DNA of 64,000 nt from Candidatus Rokuibacteriota bacterium (GTDB lineage Bacteria > Methylomirabilota > Methylomirabilia > Rokubacteriales > CSP1-6): assembly GCA_016184365.1 (NCBI GenBank), contig JACPCW010000092.1:25212-89211 (forward strand), read 5' to 3'. A program made the position numbers and the translations under genes. This document shows, in pieces, positions 27,467-35,522 of the stretch. The notes below the pieces were generated by a model, which had not been told where the DNA came from, searched no databases, and was given only the letters and a program-made list of their open reading frames with translations. Within the stretch, counting starts at the first letter, position 1. Each line of letters starts with the position of its first letter.

Positions 27467-28567
27467 ATGGCGGGAGATCGAGGAGCGCCACGGGTTCCCC
27501 GGGGCGCTCCGAGCGTTGGGGGTCTGGGGGCCATTCGGGGCCCCCAGTTCCAACAGGACGACCTGCTCGGGGATGTCCTCAAGCGCGTCAGCCGGAGCTT
27601 CTATCTCTCCCTCGCGATCCTGCCGCGCGGTGTGCGGGAGCCCGTCGGACTCGCGTATCTCCTCGCGCGCGCGACCGACACCGTGGCCGACACCCGCCTG
27701 GTGCCGCGCGTCGAGCGCATCGCGCACCTCGAGGCGCTGCGCCGCGCGTATCGCGGCGAGCCGATCGATCTCGCGCCGCTCGCGGGCGCCGTGGCGCAGC
27801 ACCAGACGCACGCGGCCGAGCGCCACCTGCTCCATCGCGTCGGTGACGCCGTCGACCGCATCGCCGCGCTCCCGGCGGACGACCGTGCGCGCGTCCGCGC
27901 CGTGCTCGAGACGATCACCGACGGCCAGCTCTTCGACCTGACGACGTTTCCCGGAGACGACGCGGCGGCGCTGGCGGCGATCCGGACGTTCGACGAGCTC
28001 GATCAGTACACGTATCTCGTCGCGGGCTGCGTCGGCGAGTTCTGGACCACGATCCACATCGCGCATCGGCCGCGCCTGGCGCGGTGGGATCCGACCGCGG
28101 CGAGCCGCCGCGGCGTGCGCTTCGGCAAGGCGCTCCAGCTCACGAACGTGCTGCGCGACGTGCCGACGGATCTCGCGCATGGGCGCTGCTACCTGCCCGC
28201 CGGCGACCTCACGAAGCTCGGCCTCACGCCGCGCGATCTGCTCACACCGGACGGCGGACGCCGCGCGCGACCGCTCGTGCATCGCCTGATCGGCGTCGCG
28301 CTCGGACATTACGAGGTGGCCTGGCGCTACACGCTCGACATCCCGCGCCGCGAATTCCGCATGCGGCTCGCCTGCGCGTGGCCCCTGATGATCGGGCTCG
28401 GCACGCTCGCCGCCCTCGCCGAGCATCCCGACCCGCTCGCCGCGAAGGCGCCGGTGAAGCTGTCCCGCGCGGCGGTACGCAGCATCGTCGTGCGCTCGGC
28501 GTTCACCGTCTGGTCGAACGCCGCGCTCGGCCGCGACGCCGCACGGCTGCGCGCGCGCATTCATTAG
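27467..28567 (+). CDS. Squalene/phytoene synthase family protein with a repeat-derived N-terminus
   Basis: 366-aa trans-isoprenyl diphosphate synthase, head-to-head type. First Asp-rich motif DTVAD (71-75); second QLTNVLRDVPTD (Asp231, Asp235), both binding Mg-diphosphate. It condenses farnesyl or geranylgeranyl diphosphate to a squalene- or phytoene-type product; no other terpenoid genes are near. Family similarity begins at about residue 30 (QDDLLGDVLKRVSRSFY). The first ~29 codons lie within an intergenic repeat, and no ATG, GTG or TTG occurs right before the domain, so either the repeat is translated or the start is unusual. Confidence 0.87.
   Translation: MAGDRGAPRVPRGAPSVGGLGAIRGPQFQQDDLLGDVLKRVSRSFYLSLAILPRGVREPVGLAYLLARATDTVADTRLVPRVERIAHLEALRRAYRGEPIDLAPLAGAVAQHQTHAAERHLLHRVGDAVDRIAALPADDRARVRAVLETITDGQLFDLTTFPGDDAAALAAIRTFDELDQYTYLVAGCVGEFWTTIHIAHRPRLARWDPTAASRRGVRFGKALQLTNVLRDVPTDLAHGRCYLPAGDLTKLGLTPRDLLTPDGGRRARPLVHRLIGVALGHYEVAWRYTLDIPRREFRMRLACAWPLMIGLGTLAALAEHPDPLAAKAPVKLSRAAVRSIVVRSAFTVWSNAALGRDAARLRARIH
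27476..27551 (-). repeat. Two-hairpin intergenic repeat overlapping a gene start
   Basis: Minus-oriented copy. On the plus strand it shows the second-hairpin region first, then CTGGGGGCC / GGCCCCCAG around ATTCGG (complement CCGAAT). It lies inside the open frame of the squalene/phytoene synthase gene and supplies its first ~28 codons. Confidence 0.8.
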
Positions 28568-28842
28568 ATGAGGGGCCCCGACATGGCCCCTCATACTCCC
28601 CCGCGCTCCGCGGTCGCCGGGCAACCCGGCGCCCGCGTCGATCATCGCGATGCGTTCGCCGGCCGATCCACGTGAGGGCCCCGACATCGCCCCTCTCACT
28701 CCCCCGCGCTCCGCGGTCGCCGGGCAACCCGGCGCCCGCGTCGATCACCGTGATCTGACCGCACGCGGGGCCCCGACATCGCCCCTCCACTCCCCCGCGC
28801 TCCGCGGTCGCCGGGCAACCCGGCGCCTGCGTCGCTCACCGC
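28568..28842 (+). repeat. Three tandem copies of the two-hairpin intergenic repeat
   Basis: Starts directly after the synthase stop. The CCGACAT loops lie at about 28578, 28681 and 28773. Copy 1 has a perfect 10-bp stem ATGAGGGGCC / GGCCCCTCAT. The second hairpin here is CGCCGGG-CAA-CCCGGCG, a compensatory variant of CCCCGGG-AAA-CCCGGGG seen elsewhere. Each unit ends in a TCGATCACCG-like tail. The remainder of this 378-bp gap (28843-28945) shows only a ribosome site for the next gene. Confidence 0.88.
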
Positions 28843-28945
28843 GATTCGCTCTCGCGCCAAGTTTCCGCTTGCGCGATCCGCGCCGTCGCGCGCACCGTAT
28901 GGCACCTGTCGATCGACAGCGCCACGCGCTGAGAGGAGACACGCG

Positions 28946-29239
28946 ATGGAGAGGATGTCGGACATGGACACGCCGATGTCGGCACCCCCCGCAGCCCCGG
29001 AGGCGGACGAGCCGGAGGCCAAACCCACCCCACCTGCGCGCCGCCGGCCCGCCGCGAAGAAGCGGCCCGCCGCGAAGCGCGCCGCCCCGAAGAAGAAGGC
29101 CTCGGCCCGGCGCACGCCGCCGCGCGCCGCCAAGGCCAAGGGCCGCGGCAAGGGGAAGAAGGCACGCTCGAAGCCGACGCGGAAGAGCGCGAAGCCGGTG
29201 AAGGCGAAGAGGAAGGCGAAGGGCGGGCGGCGCCGTTAG
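28946..29239 (+). CDS. Lys/Ala/Pro/Arg-rich basic protein, histone H1-like
   Basis: 97 aa. A short acidic N-terminus (1-27) is followed by an extremely basic, low-complexity tail with PAAKKRPAAKRAAPKKKA-type repeats, like the C-termini of histone H1 and bacterial AlgP/HU-extension proteins. It probably binds DNA or RNA non-specifically and compacts the nucleoid. GAGAGGAGA eight bases upstream sets the ATG. Its TAG stop overlaps the TAA stop of the convergent peptidase gene in a shared TTAG. Confidence 0.7.
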   Translation: MERMSDMDTPMSAPPAAPEADEPEAKPTPPARRRPAAKKRPAAKRAAPKKKASARRTPPRAAKAKGRGKGKKARSKPTRKSAKPVKAKRKAKGGRRR

Positions 29240-30111
29240 TCTTTGAGATCGAGCTCGAGGAGCGCTGCCGGATCGAACCGGGCGCTCCCGAGCTGCGCCC
29301 CGAAGTGCAGGTGCGGCCCGGTCGCCCGGCCGGTCGCACCGACCGTTCCGATGGGCTGTCCGCGGTCCACCACCTCGCCTTCAGCGACGCTGACGGTATC
29401 GAGGTGGAAGTAGAGCGTGTAGAGCCCGAGCCCGTGGTCCAGCACGAGCAGGCGGCCGGGGAAGAAGTAATCCGCCACGAGCGCCACGCGGCCGGCATTC
29501 GACGCGACCACGGGCGTGCCGCGCGGCGCCGCGTAGTCGATGCCGGCGTGCGGCATCCGCGGCTTGCCGTTGATGATCCGGCGCGCGCCGAATCCGGTGC
29601 CCTGCTCCTGCCCCCCGACGGGCCGCGTGAACCGTCCGCGCCACAGCCGCTCGACGGTCACGGTCCGGTACAGCGTCCGCAGCCGGGCGCTTTCGTCGAC
29701 GGCGCGCCGCTCGGTTTCCGGGTCCAGGTCGACCATGTGCTGCGGGAGCGTCAGCCGCTGCACGAAGAACTCGCGGCCGAGGATGCGGATCGTCCCGCGC
29801 GCGGTCTGCGGCGGCGCGACCCCGGGCTCGATCGCGGCGATCCGCCACGGATGAGAGCCGGCTTTCGTTTCGAGGTCGATGCCGACCATGGCCGCCTGGC
29901 CGTCGGCATAGGGGAAGAACCGGAGCGGCACGCCGGCGACCGATCCCTCGAGCGTCGCGCGCTCTGGCGCGCCCTTGACGTGCACCCAGCCGGCGCCACC
30001 GACGCGCGGTCGCGCGGGGTGGAAGGTGACCCGCAGCGGCTCGGCGGCCGCGACGGCGGAGAGAAGCAGCAGCAGGACGACAGCGCCCGCGATCCGGCGT
30101 GCGGGCTTCAG
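29236..30111 (-). CDS. M23 family (LytM-type) peptidoglycan peptidase, probable CTG start
   Basis: 291 aa with a signal peptide (residues 8-25, Leu-rich) and a C-terminal LytM domain. Zn ligands lie in MPHAGIDYAA (His, Asp) and GPHLHFG (HxH), so catalysis is expected; it would cleave peptide cross-links. The N-terminal half is a beta-rich Ig-like region. No ATG, GTG or TTG lies near the signal peptide; the best start is CTG at 30111, which overlaps the upstream TGA stop as CTGA, mimicking ATGA coupling. Confidence 0.82.
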   Translation of the reverse strand: MKPARRIAGAVVLLLLLSAVAAAEPLRVTFHPARPRVGGAGWVHVKGAPERATLEGSVAGVPLRFFPYADGQAAMVGIDLETKAGSHPWRIAAIEPGVAPPQTARGTIRILGREFFVQRLTLPQHMVDLDPETERRAVDESARLRTLYRTVTVERLWRGRFTRPVGGQEQGTGFGARRIINGKPRMPHAGIDYAAPRGTPVVASNAGRVALVADYFFPGRLLVLDHGLGLYTLYFHLDTVSVAEGEVVDRGQPIGTVGATGRATGPHLHFGAQLGSARFDPAALLELDLKD

Positions 30112-30995
30112 TCCGTCTGACCTCCGGGGCGCTGCTGGCGGAGGAACTGCTCGATCTCGGACATGAGCTCGGACGAGGGGGGCAGGTCGCTGCCCGACGT
30201 CTCGGCCGACTCCTCGACTTCGCTGGCCTCGAGCTTGGCGACGTACGAGGCGATCTTCTTGTTCCCGCCGACGACGTCCGCGAGGTTGGCGTCGAACTGC
30301 CGCGTCGCCTCCTCGAGGTCCGACAGGTCCGGGGCGCCGCCGATCAGCGCCAGGACGCGCCGCACCAGCGCGAGCGTGGCCTTCGGGTTCTCGATGCCCG
30401 AGATGTAGTGCGGCACGTTGGCCCACAGGCTCGCCGTCGAGAAGCCTTCCGCGCGGGAGAGCGTGTTGACGACGCCGACGATGCCGGTCGGTCCCTCGTA
30501 GCGCGTCGGCCGCGTGCCGAGCCACTGGGCGATCTCCGGATCGGACGCGCCGCCGGAAAGCTTCACCGGCCGGGTGTGCGGGACCTCGGCGAGGAGCGCG
30601 CCGAGCGTCAGGACGAGCGTCGCCTTCGTCCGGCGCGCGATGTCGAGCACGCTCGCGCAGTACCGCTTCCAGTGCAGGTGCGGCTCGCTGCCGACCCCGA
30701 TGATGACGTCGCGCGTGAGGTCCGGCGACTGCGCGACCGAGAACTCCATGACGGGCCAGATGATCTCGCGCTCGGTGTCGGAGCCGCTCTTGAACCGCAC
30801 GGTCGGCCGCGTCAGTCCGAAGTGGAAAAATTCTTCCGGGTCGATCTCGGCGAACTTGCGGGCGCCGAACGCCGTGCCGAGATACCGCGCAGCGGTCGTG
30901 GCGGACTCGGCGGCGTCGTTCCAGCCCGCCCACGACAGGATCAGGACGGGCCGGCGAAGATTCTCCGGCAGGAAGTGAACGGTCAGGGCATCCAT
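30108..30995 (-). CDS. PAC2 family protein
   Basis: 295-aa protein of the PAC2 (proteasome assembly chaperone-like) family, an alpha/beta fold found in archaea and many bacteria. The N-terminal RPVLILSWAGWNDAAESATTA and the central GVGSEPHLHWKRYC segment are typical. The family is of unknown function in bacteria, and no proteasome genes are in this window. The C-terminal ~40 residues are acidic and helical. It is divergent from the lipoprotein gene across a 129-bp gap. Confidence 0.85.
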   Translation of the reverse strand: MDALTVHFLPENLRRPVLILSWAGWNDAAESATTAARYLGTAFGARKFAEIDPEEFFHFGLTRPTVRFKSGSDTEREIIWPVMEFSVAQSPDLTRDVIIGVGSEPHLHWKRYCASVLDIARRTKATLVLTLGALLAEVPHTRPVKLSGGASDPEIAQWLGTRPTRYEGPTGIVGVVNTLSRAEGFSTASLWANVPHYISGIENPKATLALVRRVLALIGGAPDLSDLEEATRQFDANLADVVGGNKKIASYVAKLEASEVEESAETSGSDLPPSSELMSEIEQFLRQQRPGGQTD

Positions 30996-31056
30996 CGGGC
31001 GCGTCGCTCCTTCGAGGACGTGATTCGGAGTCTACCACGCTAGTCCGTTCGATCGG

Positions 31057-31085
31057 TTGACGGGCCACCGGGCGGTCGGTAGATT
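31057..31085 (+). promoter_or_regulatory. Sigma-70-type promoter for the lipoprotein gene
   Basis: -35 TTGACG (31057-31062), a 17-base spacer and -10 TAGATT (31080-31085). Transcription would begin near 31092, about 33 bases before the ATG at 31125, which has GGAGGA at 31111-31116. Confidence 0.65.
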
Positions 31086-31124
31086 GAACGCGCCACACAC
31101 CCCTGTTCACGGAGGACCTTCACG

Positions 31125-31379
31125 ATGCCCCATCCGGTCAGACTCCTCCTCATCGGCGGCGCGCTCTTCGCGGCCGCAGGCTGTGCCTCGAACGACGAAT
31201 GGACGACGTGGAAGGATCACCGCACGCACTTCGCGTCCGGTGAGCACATGTTCTTCTCGGTGAAGAACCGCGAGGGCACGTCGGCGCGGGTCAGTCGCGG
31301 CGACATCGCGATGGCCCGGGACGAAGGCTGGTGGGGCAAGCCCATCACGGTGAGTCAGGAGCAGATACTTGAGCGGTAG
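31125..31379 (+). CDS. Small lipoprotein
   Basis: 84 aa with lipobox FAAAGC (Cys20) after a short hydrophobic signal. The mature ~65 residues are rich in Trp, His and charged residues (NDEWTTWKDH, GEHMFFSVKN). No family recognised. GGAGGA eight bases upstream marks the ATG. Its 3' end overlaps the TTG start of the next gene by 11 bp, so the two are coupled and may act together at the envelope. Confidence 0.75.
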   Translation: MPHPVRLLLIGGALFAAAGCASNDEWTTWKDHRTHFASGEHMFFSVKNREGTSARVSRGDIAMARDEGWWGKPITVSQEQILER

Positions 31380-32070
31380 TCGACTCGGCCTCCTGGCCGG
31401 GGCGGCCGGCGTGGCGCTGATCATCACGGGGGCGGCGTTCGCCGCGCCCCCGGACGATCGGATCCTCCCGGCCGAGATGCACCAGTCCGACAAGGCGCGG
31501 ACGCTGGCGGCGAAGCACGGGCGCGCCCTGCGCGATCTGAGCGCCGAGATCTACCACTGCCTGCCGTGGGTCGAAACGCGGAAGCACTCCATCGGGTTCT
31601 ACAAGCCGCGTCACGTGCAGGACGACCGCCGCTTCCTCTCCATCCGGCTCTACATCGAGCAGGAGCCCTCGCCGCAGTTCGCGCGCCTGTCCATCGAGCA
31701 GCGGGCGTCGGCGATGTTCTCGCGGTACGTGGGCGCCGTGCTCAAGCGCATGACGCGGCAGCCGGCCGTGCGCAACGACGACACGATCGACGGCTTCACC
31801 GTCATCCTCGAGTGGCTCAAGCAGGTGCCCGAGGGCGGCCAGCGACCCGTGCACGAGACGATCGCGGCGTTCGTCGACAAGGTCGACGGCGAGTCCTATC
31901 TTTCAGGCCAGCTGACGATGCGCGACCTCGCGACCAAAGCGCGCGTGCTCGGGTGGGACGGCGAGACCTCGGTGGGCGCGCTCAAGCTCGCGGCGTGGGA
32001 CGACGACTTCGTGTCGACGTTCCGCGTGAAGAACTACCAGCCCGACCCGACCATCAGCTGCCGGCAGTAG
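31369..32070 (+). CDS. Conserved secreted protein, unknown
   Basis: 233 aa. TTG start with AGGAG eight bases upstream, inside the end of the lipoprotein gene. The signal peptide is about residues 5-25 (AAFAAPP). The mature protein has IYHCLPWVETRKHSIGFYKPRHVQDDRRFLSI-type sequence and is mostly helical with a single pair of cysteines (about residues 63 and 231). I do not recognise a characterised family. Confidence 0.72.
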   Translation: MSGSRLGLLAGAAGVALIITGAAFAAPPDDRILPAEMHQSDKARTLAAKHGRALRDLSAEIYHCLPWVETRKHSIGFYKPRHVQDDRRFLSIRLYIEQEPSPQFARLSIEQRASAMFSRYVGAVLKRMTRQPAVRNDDTIDGFTVILEWLKQVPEGGQRPVHETIAAFVDKVDGESYLSGQLTMRDLATKARVLGWDGETSVGALKLAAWDDDFVSTFRVKNYQPDPTISCRQ

Positions 32071-32100
32071 CCGCGTCCTTCCCGGGCGCGTAGCCCGCGC

Positions 32101-32610
32101 TCACCGGAAGAACGCGCGCAGCGCGCGCCGCATCGACGGAAACGCGATCTCACGATACGGGATCGCGCCGCGCGCGAACCACCGCGCCTCGGAGACGTCG
32201 GCGGCGGGCGTGATCGGGCCCGGCGTCGGCGTGACGCGGTAGACCGCGGTCGCGACGGGAAATCCGCCACGACCGTACCGGTCGGTGACCATCGTGAGCA
32301 GCCGCGCGCGACGCACGCCGACGCCGAGCTCCTCGCGCAGCTCGCGATCGACGGCGTCAGCGGCCTCTTCGTCGGCCTCGACGAAACCGCCGGGCAGGTC
32401 CCACGTGCCCGCGAAGGGCGGATGGGCGCGACGGGTCAGGAGGATGCGATCGCCGCGCGTCATCACCGCGACGACCGCGAGCACCGGGTTGCCGTAGACG
32501 ATGAAGCCGCACCGCGCGCATCGCCAGCGCGCGTGGCCCGCCTGTCCGAACGATCTGAGACGCGCCCCGCAGGCCGCGCAGAAGCGCGGCGGCCAGGGTT
32601 TTGATTTCAT
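32101..32610 (-). CDS. NUDIX hydrolase with zinc ribbon
   Basis: 169 aa. An N-terminal four-cysteine zinc ribbon (CAAC 11-14, CARC 31-34) as in NudC-type proteins is followed by a NUDIX domain. The NUDIX box starts GGFVEADEEA (about 74) and ends RELREELGV, with all consensus Glu present. It hydrolyses a nucleoside diphosphate-X compound such as NADH or a sugar nucleotide. I chose ATG 32610; the frame runs on through the repeats to 32691, but that extension is repeat sequence. It is the last gene of the long minus-strand run. Confidence 0.87.
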   Translation of the reverse strand: MKSKPWPPRFCAACGARLRSFGQAGHARWRCARCGFIVYGNPVLAVVAVMTRGDRILLTRRAHPPFAGTWDLPGGFVEADEEAADAVDRELREELGVGVRRARLLTMVTDRYGRGGFPVATAVYRVTPTPGPITPAADVSEARWFARGAIPYREIAFPSMRRALRAFFR

Positions 32611-32808
32611 CACGTGGGGGGCCCCGACATGGCCCCCCACACCCCCCACCGCTCGGAGCGCCCCGGGAAACCCGGGCCGCTCCTCGATCACCGGCGCGCG
32701 GTCTCGATTTCATCACGTGGGGGGCCCCGACATGGCCCCCACACCCCCCCAATGCTCGGAGCGCCCCGGGAAACCCGGGCCGCTCCTCGATCACCGGCGC
32801 GCGGTCTC
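32603..32808 (+). repeat. Tandem 103-base duplication carrying the two-hairpin repeat
   Basis: Two copies (32603-32705 and 32706-32808). Each unit holds GATTTCATCACG, the stem GTGGGGGGCC / GGCCCCCCAC around CCGACAT (the second copy is one G/C shorter), CCCCGGG-AAA-CCCGGG and the segment CGCTCCTCGATCACCGGCGC. The unit includes the ATGAAATC start of the NUDIX gene at one end and the last codons plus stop of the Mrp-like gene at the other. Confidence 0.85.
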
Positions 32809-33651
32809 GAGCGACTGCCGGACGCTGCTCGCGAGGTCGGTCAGCGCGCGCGCCGCGGGACGCTCCGGCGCCGTGATGACGAACGGTGTGCCGGCGTCCG
32901 CGGCGCCGGCAAGGTCGGCGTCGAACGGGATGCGGCCGAGAAACGGCACGCCGGCCGCCTCGGCCATCTGCGCGACGTCCGCGCCCGGGAACAGGCCTGC
33001 CATGTTCTCGACCAGCCCGAGCAGCGGGGCGCGCGCGTCGCGCGCCGCCGTCAGCGATCGGCGAACGACGAGCTGGGCGACGTCGGAGGCGATCGTCACG
33101 GCGAGCGCCCCGTCGAGGCGCGGCAGCAGCGCCGCGATGACCGCCAGCCGATCGGTTCCGGGCGGAAGGTCGAGCAGCAGCGCATCGAGCTCGCCCCAAC
33201 GCGTGTCCGTCAGGAACTCACGGAGGGCGTTGGCCTCCATCGACCCGCGCCACGTCTGCGACTCCGCCGCCGTCGGCGCCTGCCATGCGAGCGGCGCATC
33301 GTCCGATGGCAGCAGGAGGTCCATCGACATCACGCGCACGCCGCACGATGCGACGGGCGGCTCGATGCCGTCCGCGCCGACGCCGAGCTTCGCGCCGCGC
33401 ACGCCGAGCATCTTCGCCAGGCTCGGGCCGTTCAGGTCGGCGTCGAGCGCGCCGACGCGCCAGCCGTCACGCGCGAGCGCGGCGGCGAGATTCGCCGTCA
33501 GCGCGGATTTGCCGACGCCGCCCTTCCCCGACACGACGGCGACGACGAAGCGGACGGCGTCGAGACGCGACGCGAGTCGCGCCTGCTGCGCCTCGACCTG
33601 CCCGACGATGTTCGACCCGCCGTCGCCCCGGATGTCGCCGTAGCGCTTCAC
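32791..33651 (-). CDS. Mrp/ParA-type P-loop ATPase
   Basis: 286 aa. Deviant Walker A SGKGGVGKS (41-49) typical of Mrp/NBP35 and MinD/ParA. DADLNGPSLAKMLG and LLLDLPPGTDRLAV match the Mrp-type switch regions. Mrp proteins carry or transfer iron-sulfur clusters; the CxxC of cluster scaffolds is not visible here, so the cargo is uncertain. The GTG start (33651) is in a GTGA overlap with the upstream membrane gene. The gene's last codons are duplicated in the repeat unit downstream. Confidence 0.84.
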   Translation of the reverse strand: MKRYGDIRGDGGSNIVGQVEAQQARLASRLDAVRFVVAVVSGKGGVGKSALTANLAAALARDGWRVGALDADLNGPSLAKMLGVRGAKLGVGADGIEPPVASCGVRVMSMDLLLPSDDAPLAWQAPTAAESQTWRGSMEANALREFLTDTRWGELDALLLDLPPGTDRLAVIAALLPRLDGALAVTIASDVAQLVVRRSLTAARDARAPLLGLVENMAGLFPGADVAQMAEAAGVPFLGRIPFDADLAGAADAGTPFVITAPERPAARALTDLASSVRQSLETARR

Positions 33652-34094
33652 GGCTCGTCGTCCGTCCACGCCGCCCGCGCGACGAACACCAGCGCGGCGA
33701 CCGTCACGACGAAGAAGACCGCCGCGCCGGCCTGGAACGTCACGGCGCCGCCCCAGGGCGCCGGCACCGACGGGCCGTCCGGTCGCAGCGCGATGCGCGC
33801 GACCTCGAAGGCACGGAACGCCATGAGCACGGAGACGACCCGCGCGAAGTCGCGGCGGGACAGCACCCAGCGCTCGAAGCCAGGCCGGCGACGGCGCAGC
33901 AGAAACGGCACGAGAAGGACGAGGACGAGACCGACGATGATCCAGATCACGCCGCGCCACGCCACCGCGCTGCCGGCGCGCACCCCGATGCCCTGGAACG
34001 CGAGCCATACACCGCCGAGCCAGTACACGACGCCGTAGACGAAGTAGGCGCGCGCGGCGGTCCGGAAGCGATCGTCGACGAGGTCGGATGTCAC
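33648..34094 (-). CDS. Membrane protein of unknown function
   Basis: 148 aa with about three membrane helices (residues 12-34, 43-65, 108-130) separated by an Arg-rich cytosolic loop. No family recognised. I placed the start at GTG 34094, which lies 29 bp after the radical SAM stop; the frame is open to 34160 but would overlap that gene. It is coupled by GTGA to the Mrp-like gene. Confidence 0.65.
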   Translation of the reverse strand: MTSDLVDDRFRTAARAYFVYGVVYWLGGVWLAFQGIGVRAGSAVAWRGVIWIIVGLVLVLLVPFLLRRRRPGFERWVLSRRDFARVVSVLMAFRAFEVARIALRPDGPSVPAPWGGAVTFQAGAAVFFVVTVAALVFVARAAWTDDEP

Positions 34095-34122
34095 GGACTG
34101 TCGACCTGAGGGGCCGGCGCGT

Positions 34123-35517
34123 TCACGACCGTGGCCGGAACCGCGCGCCCCAGTGGTCACGCACCTCGCCGAGCAATTCGGGTGTGATGACGCTGTCGCC
34201 GCGACCGCGTGCGTACGCCTCGACGGCCTTGACGACCATCCCGCGCGCGAACGACGGGATCGCGTCGAGCCGGGCGCGCGCGGCGTCCTGCCACGCCATC
34301 TCCGGCGTGACCGCGAGACCGAACGTCATCGACGCCGGGAGGTCGATGACCTGGCCGCCGTGCGCGCCGGGCTCGTAGCCACAGGCCGGATCCTCGGCCA
34401 GGTAGTCGCCGTACGTCGCGAACGCACGGCAGCGGCAGCCGCCGCAGATCCTCGAAAACTCGCAGGCGCCGCACCGGCCGCCGAGCTTCGGCTCGCGGAG
34501 ATCGTCGAAGACGCCGGCGCCGCGCCAGAGTTCGGCAAACGACGTCTCGCGCAGGTTCCCCGCCGACACCGGCATGTACGGGCACGGCGTGACGTCGCCT
34601 CCCGGCGTGATCCGGCAGTAGTACTTCCCTGCCGGGCACGAGCCGTGCGCGTAGTTGCGGAGCAGCGGCGATTCCGGATTGAGCTGGTAGATGATGCGAC
34701 GGAAGTGCGGCGCGCACTTCGCGCGGATCAGGAGGCCGTCGGCGCGACCGACCGGCGTCGACCACGGATCCTCGAAGGCGGCGGCCGTGGCCGGCGCCGC
34801 CGCGGGCGGGCCGGACGCGCCAACGCCGGTACCGCCCAGCATCCGCTGCACGAACGACGGCGGTCCCTGCCCGACGCCCTGCGTCGTCGCGAGGTAGGTG
34901 AGGATGCGCTCGTACGCCGCGGCGTCGATGTCCGTCAGCTCGCGGCCGCGCCCGGTGCGGACGAGGAAGAAGAAGTTCAGCACCTTCGCGCCGAGCTCCC
35001 TGGCGAGGTCGATCATCGCGGGGACGTCGTCCACGTTCCAGTCGGTGACGGACATGTGCAGCGAGAAGTCGAGCCCGGCGTCGGTGAGCACCTTCGTCGC
35101 GCGCACGGCGCCGTCCCACGAGCCCGGGAGGTGACGGAACAGGTCGTGCTTCGTCCGGTCCGTCGAATCGAGGCTGATGGATGCCCCGAGCACCCCGCGC
35201 TCCCGCATCAGCTTCGCTTCGCGCTCGCGAAGCAGCACGCCGTTCGTGCCGAAGACGGTGGTGAAGCGCTTCTCCGCGGCGTAGGCGGCGACGTCCCAGA
35301 TGTCCTTGCGGAGCAACGGCTCGCCGCCGGTCAGGATCAGGAACACGTTCGGATTGACCTCGGCGATCTCGTCGATGACCCGGCGGCACTCGTCGGTGGT
35401 GAGCTCACCGCGGGTGTCGGCCCCGGCGAACGCGGACATGTAGCAGTGCGCGCACTCCAAGTTGCACCGCTGGGTCAGATTCCACGAGACCGAATACGCC
35501 GTGTAGTCGGACGGCAT
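34123..35517 (-). CDS. Radical SAM/SPASM protein with C-terminal PCP_red-like domain
   Basis: 464 aa. The radical SAM cluster motif is CNLECAHC (Cys18, Cys22, Cys25), then GGEPLL. A SPASM-like region has many cysteines (CPAGKYYCR, CPYMP, CGACEFSRICGGCRC) for extra 4Fe-4S clusters. It resembles heme d1/AhbC/AhbD-type and peptide-modifying enzymes. The C-terminal ~60 residues (TPEMAWQDAARARLDAIP ... ITPELLGEV) are like the small PCP_red helical domain of dark protochlorophyllide reductase. The neighbour encodes three more such domains, 5 bp away. A role in tetrapyrrole or redox-protein modification fits the oxidase context but is unproven. Confidence 0.86.
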   Translation of the reverse strand: MPSDYTAYSVSWNLTQRCNLECAHCYMSAFAGADTRGELTTDECRRVIDEIAEVNPNVFLILTGGEPLLRKDIWDVAAYAAEKRFTTVFGTNGVLLREREAKLMRERGVLGASISLDSTDRTKHDLFRHLPGSWDGAVRATKVLTDAGLDFSLHMSVTDWNVDDVPAMIDLARELGAKVLNFFFLVRTGRGRELTDIDAAAYERILTYLATTQGVGQGPPSFVQRMLGGTGVGASGPPAAAPATAAAFEDPWSTPVGRADGLLIRAKCAPHFRRIIYQLNPESPLLRNYAHGSCPAGKYYCRITPGGDVTPCPYMPVSAGNLRETSFAELWRGAGVFDDLREPKLGGRCGACEFSRICGGCRCRAFATYGDYLAEDPACGYEPGAHGGQVIDLPASMTFGLAVTPEMAWQDAARARLDAIPSFARGMVVKAVEAYARGRGDSVITPELLGEVRDHWGARFRPRS

Positions 35518-35522
35518 GGGGC

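Noticed and set aside
28568..28842. CRISPR array
   Set aside because: The repeats are long (about 92-103 base period), themselves palindromic, with no unique spacers and no cas genes.
32611..32691. NUDIX protein extended N-terminally through the repeat
   Set aside because: The extra residues are repeat translation; a good ATG at 32610 precedes the zinc ribbon.
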